14,700 nt of DNA from assembly GCA_027596945.1 (NCBI GenBank), contig JADGJH010000762.1:1-14700 (forward strand). The letters are read 5' to 3'. This document shows, in pieces, positions 1-7,977 of this stretch. Position 1 is the first letter of the stretch. The number at the start of each line of letters is the position of its first letter. This DNA is from Physocladia obscura (lineage: Eukaryota; Chytridiomycota; Chytridiomycetes; Chytridiales; Chytriomycetaceae). Made by a program: the position numbers and the translations under genes. The notes beneath the pieces are model-generated. The model was not told the DNA's origin. It made no database searches and saw only the letters and a program-made list of their open reading frames with translations.

Positions 1-97
1 GTGCTTAATCGGCGGTTAAATTTTTTTTGTGTTTCGACAAAAACATTCGAGAAACAACAAAAGTGAAGTGTAATCATTCTCTCACACAAAGGAAGTC

Positions 98-372
98 ATG
101 AACGAACAGTTTACAGCCACATCAAGCGGTGAGAGCTCACGCCCAACGGCAAAAACCTTTTTTTTTTTTCTTTTTTTTCGACCTGGTTGCAAAGCAAGCT
201 TGTTCCTTACCAAAAAAAATTTAAAAAAACAAAAAAAACAGACTGTCCAGTCACGTCTGGTCTTAATACTCCCGCAATAATGCCAGTAAACACATCTACA
301 GAAAACTATCCGTGCTGCATGTGTGGAGGTCTTGATTCAGGCGATGTTTGTTGCCTCCCAATATACATTTGA
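98..372 (+). CDS. Possible small Cys-rich peptide, two exons
   Basis: I do not recognise this protein. Exon 1 is 98-128, starting at ATG and ending just before gtgagagc. Exon 2 runs from 242 (or 251) to the TGA at 370-372. The phase-1 donor joins in frame to either of two acceptors, 'cag' ending at 241 or 'ccag' ending at 250, giving 53 or 50 residues. The N-terminal half is Ser/Thr/Asn-rich. The C-terminal end carries clustered cysteines (PCCMCGG, then DVCC about six residues on). There is no signal peptide or clear membrane segment. The putative intron is full of T and A runs, and unspliced reading gives only low-complexity translations, which favours splicing. The Cys cluster could bind metal or be palmitoylated, but this is speculation. 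Gene status is uncertain because the model is short and has no homology support. Confidence 0.35.
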
Positions 373-926
373 AAAATTATTTTTTAATTAATGTTATTAT
401 TGTTATAATAATTATTCTAACATGCAGCTAGGTCTTCTTGAATCTAGGATTTCGCATGGAACCATTATAAATCAGTGGCATCATTGGTAAAAATCGCTGT
501 TTATTTTCAATCTCGGTTTTTTTTTGTTTTTTTTTATTAGACCAATATGATGACAGGAAATGCGTCACTTCCGAGCTTCTCTGCCGGGTTTCACACGAAG
601 AAAATCTGGGTGGATTTGCAAGTTTGTCGCTTTTGAACCGATTTCGTGTGCGGCGCGCGCTTCTTCGGGGGTCTGTTAATGTTTGTTCCACCTGCAATTG
701 ATTTAACGAAATTTGAAGTTGCGCAGCGGAAAACTAAAAAGCAAAAACTACAATAACTAAGGAATCAACAACCGCGGCAAAAACAACTGGTTCACTCGTA
801 GGAAAATTACCGGGAACTACCCATACCCTCTCGATATTTTCGCACTACAACAATGTGAAACACCCGCCTCCGTTATCAGCTTCAAATCGCCGTTCTTCGC
901 CACCATCCTCTCCAATACCATCAGAA
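373..926. other. Intergenic region and probable AT-hook gene leader; no supported gene
   Basis: The first part (373-425) is very AT-rich. A more GC-balanced stretch at about 545-700 includes a cggcgcgcgc patch near 650. The minus strand is open from about 735 to 428 and translates to an Arg/Ser-rich sequence. It has no ATG start, and I could not find a first exon in matching phase, so I do not call it. On the plus strand the frame of the downstream AT-hook gene is open back to a TAA at 735-737 but holds no ATG before 927. The stretch probably contains the AT-hook promoter and 5' leader. Confidence 0.5.
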
Positions 927-1988
927 ATGTCCGCCTTTGAAGCGCCAATTGACGCGTTTCTGCTCCCCCAATCTCAACTCTGTCCAAACGCTCGCAACAA
1001 ATACAACGAGAAAAATGCACGGCCTGCAACCGCCGCGAACAGCAACAATGAAAACAAAGCCGAAATTGAACAAGATGAAGACGACGAAGACGAAGAAGAA
1101 GCTTCAGCGAAACGACGCGGTCGACCGAAAGGAAAAGCAAACGGCACTAGAGTCAAGGATCGAGTTTTGTGGGTCGCGGTGGATCCAAAAGAAGAAGAGC
1201 GGCGGAAAATTGAGGAGCAGAAGCGGCAGCGCGTTTTACTTGTCGCGGATGACAGTTCATTGCGGGCGACTCGAGCTTTGCGGCGAAGACAGAATGAATC
1301 TAACAACAGCCACGATGACGACGCGCAAACAGAAAACACAATCAAGAATAACAATAATTCGCTTGATCAAAGACAGGGGGACAGTTCTGACGGAGGAGAC
1401 TCGGACAATGATTTGATTGCAGTGGATCACTGCGGCGTTGACAGTATTAGCGAAGAAAAATCTTCTGCGAATCCGGCAGTTACTCCACAAAAACGAGGCC
1501 GTGGTCGGCCAAAACGAATCCCGACTGTTGAGAAAATTGAAACTGCACAAGTCGACGTTACGCCGGAAAAACAATCACGAAAAATCTCTCTATCACCACC
1601 GCTAATAGACTCAACAGCGTTGCCGAAACGCGGACCTGGTAGACCCCCGAAAATCCGTCCGCACCACGAGAATCAAATCCAACAACAACAACAACAACAA
1701 TTACGTTCCTCAGAGCCTGCTGCGACAAAAGTTGCTGATGCTGCTGTTGCTAATGCGACTATTATGCCGATGGTAACGCCAGACCTGACTCGCCGTCGTC
1801 ATCGCAAGTCTCGCATTAGTATGTTGAATAATCGGGATCATGGTGACTCGTCGGATTCGCCGATTTTGACTTCGGATGATGAAGTCGAGACTGTCGAAAG
1901 AGGGACGTCGTTTTCTTATTCGTCTAGTGGCGTTAGCAAATCACAGAAGTTTAAATCGCTGTTGACTGTTGAGGGGGCAATCTTTTGA
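927..1988 (+). CDS. AT-hook DNA-binding protein (three AT-hooks)
   Basis: This single-exon gene encodes 353 residues from the first in-frame ATG (MSAFEAP). The frame is open further upstream but has no earlier ATG. Three AT-hooks are visible: KRRGRPK at residues 62-68, KRGRGRPKR at 189-197 and KRGPGRPPK at 234-242. AT-hooks insert their R-G-R-P core into the minor groove of AT-rich DNA, so the product is probably a nuclear chromatin or transcription-associated protein. The first hook is preceded by a strongly acidic Asp/Glu run. A poly-Gln run follows the third hook, and the C-terminal part has an Arg-rich patch (TRRRHRKSR) followed by an acidic Ser/Asp region. The rest is low-complexity and probably disordered. 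No catalytic domain is visible. Partner proteins and targets cannot be told from sequence. HMGA-like architectural function is one possibility, but the protein is much longer than HMGA proteins. Confidence 0.8.
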   Translation: MSAFEAPIDAFLLPQSQLCPNARNKYNEKNARPATAANSNNENKAEIEQDEDDEDEEEASAKRRGRPKGKANGTRVKDRVLWVAVDPKEEERRKIEEQKRQRVLLVADDSSLRATRALRRRQNESNNSHDDDAQTENTIKNNNNSLDQRQGDSSDGGDSDNDLIAVDHCGVDSISEEKSSANPAVTPQKRGRGRPKRIPTVEKIETAQVDVTPEKQSRKISLSPPLIDSTALPKRGPGRPPKIRPHHENQIQQQQQQQLRSSEPAATKVADAAVANATIMPMVTPDLTRRRHRKSRISMLNNRDHGDSSDSPILTSDDEVETVERGTSFSYSSSGVSKSQKFKSLLTVEGAIF

Positions 1989-2173
1989 GTAATACGTGCG
2001 TGTAACCAAAAAAAAAGAATTTGAAATGGACTTGGTTACTGTAAATTCGGGATTGTTTTTATTTTCTTACTGTTTTTTGCTTAATTTTTTGTTTTCTATC
2101 TTTTTCCGTTTCCTTTCTTCTCTTTCACTTCTTCAGCTTAAGTGATATACACTCTCAAACATTAGCTATTCTA

Positions 2174-2196
2174 TCTCTCTCTCTTTCTCTCTTTTT
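2174..2196. repeat. CT-rich microsatellite
   Basis: A tract of alternating C and T with short T interruptions lies in the 3' flank of the AT-hook gene. It is part of a longer pyrimidine-rich stretch (about 2090-2205) on the plus strand. No coding function is apparent. Confidence 0.7.
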
Positions 2197-2381
2197 CGTT
2201 TTGCAACTGTATGATCTTCGAAGAATTTGGAGAAAACTATAGGCGGAATGATGATTGTTTTTCTTTTTTTTCTTTCAATTGAAATAAAAAATTACTTATA
2301 TGTAAGGAAATTTCGAATCAAAAAATTTTCAATGAAAAAATTTTGAAAATTTTGGACGTAATTCGGAATCGAAAAAAATGC

Positions 2382-2394
2382 ATATATATATATA
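2382..2394. promoter_or_regulatory. (AT)n run, possible TATA-like element of SDR1
   Basis: An alternating AT run of about 13 nt lies 48-60 nt upstream of the SDR1 ATG at 2442. Position and composition fit a TATA-like element, but AT runs are common in this AT-rich genome, so the call is tentative. Confidence 0.3.
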
Positions 2395-2441
2395 ATGAAG
2401 AAGAAAAAAAAAGATCAGTTGCAAGAAAAAAACAAAATTAA

Positions 2442-3289
2442 ATGTCTTGGATCACCGAAGGAAGAACTGTAATTATTACTGGAGGCGCTTCGGGAATTGG
2501 TCTTGCTTTCACCTGCCGTCTCACACAAGATGGCAACAAAGTTGTGATTATTGGCCGCCGTCAAGATGTTATCGACACTGTTGTTGCGGATCTTTCCTCG
2601 AAAGGCTTTAAAGTGCATGGCTTGCGTGGAGACGTGACCACAGCTGCGGAACGCGTTGCGCTGTTTAATCAAATCAAAACACAATATCCGGACGCGTCTG
2701 TCTTGATCAACAATGCTGGGATTCAGAGAACGCTTAATTTAACATACGGTGACGCCTGGGAAAACGTTACCACCGAACTTGATATCAATCTGCGTGAGTT
2801 ACCTTTTTTTACTAATTGGTTAATTTGCTTTTATTTTGCTGACTGTTTATTTTATATTTATTATTACTTTTTTGGTTCGAGTTTTTAGATGCACCAATTC
2901 ATCTTTCAATGTTGTTTTCCAAACACTGGATTGAAAATAAAACTGCTGGTGTAATCGCGACAGTCACTTCCGGACTTTCTTTCATTCCAGCCTCATCAGT
3001 GCCCGTTTACTGTGCAACGAAAGCTGGCCTACATTCTTTCACGTGGAGTTTGCGCCACCAGTTGAAATATAGGGGCATAAAAGTGGTTGAAATCATACCG
3101 CCGGCTGTTAGCACCAACTTGAACGCGCCGGGGGTGCACACGTTTGGGGTTAATGTCGATGTGTTTACAGACGAGGTCTATGGACGATTAAAGCAGGGAG
3201 AGGAGGAAGTTGGTTACGGAACGGCAGAGAAGAGGCGTTTAGATTACAGAGCCGGAGTGCTGCAGGCTTTTGAGAATTTGAACAGGTGA
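2442..3289 (+). CDS. SDR1: DltE-like short-chain dehydrogenase/reductase
   Basis: Two exons (2442-2793 and 2889-3289) encode 250 residues, a normal length for a classical SDR. The intron 2794-2888 (gtgagt...ttttag) interrupts the INL|H codon in phase 1. Visible motifs are TGGASGIG (13-20, cofactor glycine motif), GRR (38-40, suggesting NADP(H) preference), NNAG (90-93), and the tetrad N116, S145, Y158 and K162 in YCATK. IIPPAV follows the active site. The segments NAPIHLS-type, TSGL.F.P...PVYCATKAGLHSF and EIIPPAV strongly recall the DltE branch of SDRs. The DltE name comes from the bacterial D-alanylation operon, but these enzymes are general oxidoreductases of unknown substrate, so I assign no substrate. 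The start is supported by alignment with SDR2 and SDR3. No signal peptide is seen, so it is probably cytosolic. A residue 13-46 region matching SDR2 closely marks the start of a conversion tract. Confidence 0.92.
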
Positions 3290-3649
3290 AATAGGTGTGT
3301 TTTGTTTCGGAAATAAATTCCGTCAATTGTTAATGATTATCAGTAAATGTCTTTTAAAAAATATTTTACAAATGAGATTCGTCCCATGCTTGTTCAAGTT
3401 TTTGAAGTAAATTGAAGTAAATTAAAGTGTTTTTTTTCATTTTATGACTGTAATTTGAGTAAACATAGTCGATAACTAAATTTGACACAAGTGCGTATCA
3501 ATATTATAATGTTTTCGCTAAATTTTTGAAACGATTTCATTTCAAATCATGTTTTTACGTAATGACAATTTTTTTTTTTGATACTTTTCCAGAACAAAGA
3601 AAATGAAAAGAATAAAAAAAAAATTAAAAAAAAACAAACGAAGCAAGCA
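3290..3649. other. Spacer between SDR1 and SDR2
   Basis: This AT-rich spacer of 360 nt holds no gene. It contains an AATAAA polyadenylation-type signal at about 3312 and a short direct repeat, gaagtaaatt followed by gaagtaaatt, at about 3403-3422. An A-rich leader lies before the SDR2 start codon. It probably combines the SDR1 3' UTR with the SDR2 promoter. Confidence 0.5.
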
Positions 3650-4465
3650 ATGTCCTGGCTCACACAAGAAAGAACTGTAATTATCACTGGCGGTGCATCA
3701 GGAATTGGTCTTGCCTTCACCCGCCGTCTCACACAAGATGGTAACAAAGTTGTGATTATTGGCCGCCGTCAAGATGTTATCGACACTGTTGTTGCGGATC
3801 TTTCCTCGAAAGGCTTTAAAGTGCATGGCTTGCGTGGAGACGTGACCACAGCTGCGGAACGCGTTGCGCTGTTTAATCAAATCAAAACACAATATCCGGA
3901 CGCGTCTGTGTTGATCAATAATGCTGGGATTCAAAGAACGCTTGATTTAACTTCCGGTGAAGCCTGGGAGAACGTAACAACTGAGGTTGATATTAATCTG
4001 CGTGAGTTAACGTTCCGACTATTGGTTAACTGGCTTTTTATTTTTTGCTGACAATTTTTTTCAGACGCACCAATCCATCTTTCAATGCTGTTTGCGAAAC
4101 ACTGGATTGAAAATAAAATTGCCGGTGTAATTGCAACAATCACTTCCGGTCTGTCTTTCATCCCACTCACTCCAGTGCCAGTCTACTGTGCAACAAAAGC
4201 GGGCTTACACTCGTTCACTTGGAGTCTGCGCCACCAGTTGAAAAATAAGGATATTAAAGTTATTGAAATCATTCCACCTGCTGTTAACACTGATTTGAAC
4301 GCGCCGGGAAAGCACACATTTGGAGTCAATGTTGACGTGTTTGCAGACGAGGTTTATGGCCGGTTGAAGCAGGGAGAAGAAGAAGTTGGATATGGAATGG
4401 CAGAGCAGGGACGTTTGAGCTACAGAAATGGAGCTTTACAGGCGTTTGAGAACATGAACATGTGA
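3650..4465 (+). CDS. SDR2: DltE-like short-chain dehydrogenase/reductase
   Basis: This is a tandem paralog of SDR1, with two exons (3650-4001 and 4065-4465) and 250 residues. The intron 4002-4064 (63 nt) sits at the same codon and phase as in SDR1. The motifs are intact: TGGASGIG (13-20), GRR (38-40), NNAG (90-93), N116, S145 and YCATK (Y158/K162). An in-frame extension upstream to 3578 is Lys/Asn-rich, begins with TTG and is not part of the alignment. ATG 3650 (MSWLTQE) matches MSWITEG of SDR1, so that start is chosen. Nucleotides 3743-3909 are identical to 2535-2701 of SDR1 while the flanking exon parts differ at many third positions. The reaction is expected to be NADP(H)-dependent oxidation or reduction of a carbonyl or alcohol, with substrate unknown. 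SDR1 and SDR2 could differ in expression rather than chemistry, because all catalytic residues are shared. Confidence 0.92.
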
Positions 4466-5016
4466 AACAAAATTTTTTTTTTTTTCCTTCTTTGATTTTG
4501 TTACAAGTAAAAAAGTAGTTACTACATACATCTGGATTCTTTTTTTAAAAGGAGGTACTTCATTCATACTTACCTGTCCAATCTTAATAAATAAATAAAT
4601 AAATATGAATGGCTAATTGAAGAATTAGTTTCAGACACAATGAAACACTCAAAAATTGCTCCAACTCTTGACTTTTCTCCAAATAAGTAAGAGAAATAGT
4701 ATGAAAGGATTGGACGATTTTAATTTTAATTGGATTTTTTCATTTTCGTCGACTGCCGCTTTTTTGCGAAACTCGACATGAATGAAATCCTCTGGTATTG
4801 GGATCGATATAATAAATAACCGCTTTCTTGCGAAAATTGACAGTAAAGTCAGTAAAAACCGAAACTGAATTGGCTGATAATTTAAAAATTTTACAGAGTT
4901 GTATCATCAATTCTCATTTGTTTATTGTGGGTTAAAAAAAAGAATTTGGGCTTTGCCAAAATTTTCTTTTTAAATTTCAGTAAATTGAATTGTAAACAAC
5001 GAAACTACTCAAAAAC
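4466..5016. other. Intergenic between SDR2 and methyltransferase
   Basis: No gene is supported in these 551 nt. The region holds an (AAAT)n run at 4586-4604 with overlapping AATAAA signals, probably the SDR2 polyadenylation region. Two similar stretches (ccgcttttttgcgaaactcg near 4756 and ccgctttcttgcgaaaattg near 4820) form an imperfect direct repeat about 65 nt apart, upstream of the methyltransferase gene. Confidence 0.5.
4586..4604. repeat. (AAAT)n microsatellite with AATAAA signals
   Basis: About four to five tandem AAAT units lie about 120 nt downstream of the SDR2 stop. Overlapping AATAAA hexamers are inherent in the repeat, so it may serve as the SDR2 polyadenylation signal. Confidence 0.7.
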
Positions 5017-6243
5017 ATGGGACCTCGTCAATCGACAATGATCAACAAGAGGTTTGCTAGAAATTCAGCTAAATCCGGAGATGCTTTTGCCGGCCTACAA
5101 GTTGAAGTGCAAATTGGTGCTGAGCCCGAGCCAAAAGTTTCAATGTCAAGTGCTCCTCCAAAATCCGCAAGCGTTATAGGGCTGCCAGCTGCGCGAATCG
5201 ACAAACTGCAAGCCAAAGTCTGGAACCCAAATAGTCCGGACGCGTGGGAAACGGATATCCGCGAGTATCATTCTGTCGAAGCGAGTGCATATGCACTTCC
5301 AAGCGACGAAATTGAGCAGAATCGTCTTGAGACCCAGCATTATATTCTTCAAGCGATCTTTCACGGGTATGACGGCAGAAATAATTATTTTAAATGTTTT
5401 CTGCTTATTTTTTTTTTTTTTTTTAAACGCCTCCCTGATTCCGGACACCCTTTATAGAGATATTGTCTGCCCAAACGCAAAAGAGCTGGTTGCACTAGCT
5501 AGTTCCAAAGTCCTTGACGTTGGCTGTGCAAAAGGATTCTGGCTTCAAAGTGTCAGAAAAGAATATCCTTTGAGTGAATATCATGGTGTTGATCTTATGA
5601 TATCTAAAGACACGTCTGCGACTAATATTTCAGACGAAAATAATGTATTTCTCAAATTTGGAAACGTTTTGGAGGGTCTTCCTTGTGAGTTTTTCTTATT
5701 TATGCGGGGTTTTCTTGGTTTTTTAAAAAATAACTAGATGATGATAACACATTTGATTTTGTCCACCAACGTTTTCTCACTCTCGGCATGCCGAAAGACA
5801 AATTTTCGGAATCTTTGCAAGAGCTTGTCCGCGTTACAAAGGCAGGCGGCTGGATCGAGGTTATCGAAGGAGACCTTATGGTGTACAAGGCCGGACCATA
5901 TTCCAAGCAATTAAGTCAGGCATTAATTGGTGCAATGCAGGCACGTGGCTTGGATTGCTATGCCGCGACAAACCTCGAATGGCACGCAAGGAAATTAACG
6001 GAACATATTTCTAATGCCGAGTTCAAAACAATTCATACACCTTATAACGATGACTCACCGGTGGGAAAACTGAATGGACCCAATGGCAAAGCTGCATTTC
6101 TCGCATTGGAGGATTGGATGCACAAATCTATGGGTGTTACGCGCGAAGAGTATCGCGAGCTTGTGGAAAACTGCGTTACTGAATGGGCTGAATTTAATTC
6201 ATTTGCGCAGATACGAGCTTTTTATTTCCAGGTTAAGAAGTAA
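5017..6243 (+). CDS. Class I SAM-dependent methyltransferase, LaeA/UMTA-like
   Basis: Three exons (5017-5366, 5458-5684, 5738-6243) encode 360 residues. Introns 5367-5457 (gtatga...tatag) and 5685-5737 (gtgagt...ctag) restore the family pattern when removed. Residues 1-65 look disordered. YALPSDEIEQNRLETQHYIL (92-111) is the typical N-terminal signature of this fungal family. Motif I is VLDVGCAKGFW (135-145) and the acidic end of the next strand is GVD (160-162). LPYDDNTFDFVHQR (191-204) follows, then TKAGGWIEVIEGD. The Tyr at 193 is created exactly across the second splice junction. The fold transfers a methyl group from SAM, and the acceptor is unknown. LaeA-type members act as regulators of secondary metabolism in filamentous fungi, but this family is large and most members are uncharacterised. 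Motif I has Ala where the canonical GCGTG has Gly. It follows SDR2 on the same strand. Confidence 0.88.
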
Positions 6244-6664
6244 TATGCCATTTTTGAGTTGGGTGTTAATTTTTTTTTTTCGGTTATTTCGTTTGTTTGT
6301 TGTCCGTGATTAATAAATCGTATATCTGATTATAAAAGAAAAGAAAGAAACAGGCTGTAATTCCTAAGCAAATAGCAAAATATTTTATAACAGGAGAATT
6401 TTAATTATTAATGAGGCCGAGTAATTTAATAGAAATCCCATTGAAGTTTGATTGATATAGCCAAGAATATGTGCTCAGAAACTTTCAAAACTTATCAGGT
6501 GATTCGATATTGCTGAGGTCGTTTTTAAAGGTTTAGCTTGGGTTGCCAAGGATTTGTTGCCATTACAAACCGTTGTTAAAAAACCAAAAACCAAAGCAAA
6601 ATAAAACTGCGAAGAGGCACGGCACAAACAGCGAGATTCACGAATCAAGAATCACGAATCGCGA
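6244..6664. other. Intergenic between methyltransferase and Gln/Ser-rich gene
   Basis: No gene is supported. An AATAAA-type signal (ttaataaatcg) lies at about 6310, close to the methyltransferase stop. The last 28 nt before the next start codon consist of four 7-nt units, listed separately. Confidence 0.5.
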
Positions 6665-6666
6665 AT
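6639..6666 (+). repeat. Four tandem heptamers running into a start codon
   Basis: Four consecutive 7-nt units (cacgaat, caagaat, cacgaat, cgcgaat) end at 6666, so the last unit contributes the AT of the ATG at 6665-6667. A preceding gattc (6635-6639) forms a short dyad with the first gaatc. The units could be a protein-binding array or simple slippage. Confidence 0.75.
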
Positions 6667-7687
6667 GCAAACTCAGGCTCAACAGCAACAGGCGCGTCGA
6701 TTGTCGCTGAATGTTTCTGGCCCGGTTGTTACTCCGTCACCGCTACGCAGATCATTTATGCTTGAATCAGAATCAGAACAAGATTCGCATTCAAACTTCT
6801 ATCCAAGCAGTTACAACTCGCCAAGCAGCAAAAGCAACAGCAAGAATAACGACAATACCGACTACTCGGATATTATCACCCACTATTATGCTACTCCATC
6901 AGTATCGTTCAAACCGCATCCCATTCATGCCGAACAAATTCAACAAACTCAAAAACCTTATCGATCGGGCCAAAACCAACAATACCCAACCCAATACCCA
7001 GGCCCATACCCAAACCAATCTGCCCAGCAAATCTCAAGTCAAAAATCAAGCCAGCAGAAAATTAAACAGCAGAATCTGCAACAGTCTCGGCACTCGAATA
7101 ATCAACAAGTTCAACAACAAAATCAAATCGAAACTCAAACTAAATTCAATTTTGGATTCCGCTCACGTCGACCATCTCGCCCGTCGTCTCCGTTCTCGTT
7201 TTCGGGCGTTTCTAGTTATTCAGCTTCAACCGCATCAGAATCTTATTCTTCAAACATGATCCGTATCCAATCAGAAATGACGAGCAAGCCAATGACTCGA
7301 TTGTCCCCTTCGCCAGCCGCCCAAAGAACTCCGCCACATTCGATAAACTCGTCTTCATCTTCGTTTTATAGACCAACACCGAAATTTGCGGTTGAAGGGC
7401 GCGTTAGCAGCCGCAGCAGTGGTTTTGATTCAGAAACAAGCAGTTACTCTTATGTCAGCCGTGTTTCGCAAGCATCCACAAACAAATTTGATTCAGCAAT
7501 GAATAGTCGATCGTGTGCTCCACTTACTGAGAGGCAAGCGAACGAAATGTACCGCCAGCAAGAACTTGTTGGCGCTAAGAAACGCATTTCCAACTTTTTT
7601 CACAAAGTTTTTGGTTCACACAACGATAAAAATTCCAAGACTAAAAATAAAGGCGCCACAAGTGGTCGTGGAAGAGGTGCTCAATAA
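6665..7687 (+). CDS. Low-complexity Gln/Ser/Asn-rich protein of unknown function
   Basis: I do not recognise this 340-residue, intronless protein. The start is the first ATG (MQTQAQQQQ), with no earlier in-frame ATG. It is rich in Gln, Ser, Asn, Tyr and Pro throughout and is probably intrinsically disordered. Near the N-terminus are two basophilic kinase-type sites, RRLSL (11-15) and PLRRSF (26-31). The middle has QYPTQYPGPYPNQ-like repeats and many QQ pairs. The only part with likely fold is near the C-terminus: LTERQANEMYRQQELVGAKK, followed by RISNFFHKVFGSHN, which could form a charged then amphipathic helix. The tail is basic and ends in GRGRGAQ. There is no signal peptide or membrane segment. 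Its length and uniform codon pattern argue for a real gene. A scaffold, RNA-binding or condensate-forming role is possible but unsupported. Confidence 0.7.
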   Translation: MQTQAQQQQARRLSLNVSGPVVTPSPLRRSFMLESESEQDSHSNFYPSSYNSPSSKSNSKNNDNTDYSDIITHYYATPSVSFKPHPIHAEQIQQTQKPYRSGQNQQYPTQYPGPYPNQSAQQISSQKSSQQKIKQQNLQQSRHSNNQQVQQQNQIETQTKFNFGFRSRRPSRPSSPFSFSGVSSYSASTASESYSSNMIRIQSEMTSKPMTRLSPSPAAQRTPPHSINSSSSSFYRPTPKFAVEGRVSSRSSGFDSETSSYSYVSRVSQASTNKFDSAMNSRSCAPLTERQANEMYRQQELVGAKKRISNFFHKVFGSHNDKNSKTKNKGATSGRGRGAQ

Positions 7688-7744
7688 CTTGTGTTGATCT
7701 TATTATTTTTCTAGTGTTTCATATTCTTTTACAACAATTATTTC

Positions 7745-7765
7745 AAAAAAAAAAAAAAAAAAAAA
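7745..7765. repeat. 21-nt A homopolymer
   Basis: An uninterrupted run of 21 A lies about 60 nt downstream of the Gln/Ser-rich gene stop. It may be a template-encoded A tract in the 3' flank. Its length is prone to sequencing error. Confidence 0.8.
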
Positions 7766-7902
7766 TGCTTGCTGTTCAGTGTGTTTTGCTTCAATTAAAT
7801 CATACTTTCATACACATGATAATTATTTTTATCTTTTCCTGTGAGAGCAGCGAGAAGTGAAAAGCAAAACTCTACAGTATATACCGTCAGAGATTCGCGA
7901 TT

Positions 7903-7977
7903 ATATTATTACTTTTGGGGATACTTCAGCCGTCATATAATATTATTACTTTTGGGGATACTTCAGCCGTCATATAA
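7903..7977. repeat. 37-bp perfect tandem duplication
   Basis: Two head-to-tail copies (7903-7939 and 7940-7976, with one more matching base) have a 37-bp period and no mismatch. Each unit contains acttttggggatacttcagc followed by cgtcatata. The perfect identity indicates a recent event. No coding frame is involved. Confidence 0.92.

Larger units (their letters stand above)
1989..2441. other. Intergenic: AT-hook gene 3' end and SDR1 promoter
   Basis: No gene is supported. The region contains pyrimidine-rich DNA including a CT microsatellite at about 2174-2196. At about 2319-2355 it has repeated aaaaaatttt blocks with partial dyad symmetry, and at 2382-2394 an (AT)n run. The (AT)n run lies about 50 nt upstream of the SDR1 start codon and could serve as a TATA-like element. 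The last 45 nt before SDR1 are A/G-rich with few T. Confidence 0.5.

Noticed and set aside
428..697. Minus-strand 89-residue reading as a gene
   Set aside because: It starts at TTG, has no first exon in matching phase that I could find, and ends in Lys/Asn-rich low-complexity sequence. Kept only as an observation.
974..1354. Minus-strand and alternative-frame readings across the AT-hook gene
   Set aside because: They are antisense or out-of-frame shadows of a clear AT-hook coding region and consist of Ser/Arg runs mirrored from acidic and GAA-type codons.
3578..3649. N-terminal extension of SDR2 (24 residues)
   Set aside because: It begins with TTG and is Lys/Asn-rich leader sequence; SDR1 and SDR3 align from MSW/MTW only.
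2442..4465. SDR1 or SDR2 as a pseudogene
   Set aside because: Both keep frame across the intron and all cofactor and catalytic residues, so neither shows decay.
6639..6666. Heat-shock element before the Gln/Ser-rich gene
   Set aside because: Heat-shock elements need inverted nGAAn units at 5-nt spacing; here the GAA units are direct and spaced by 7 nt.
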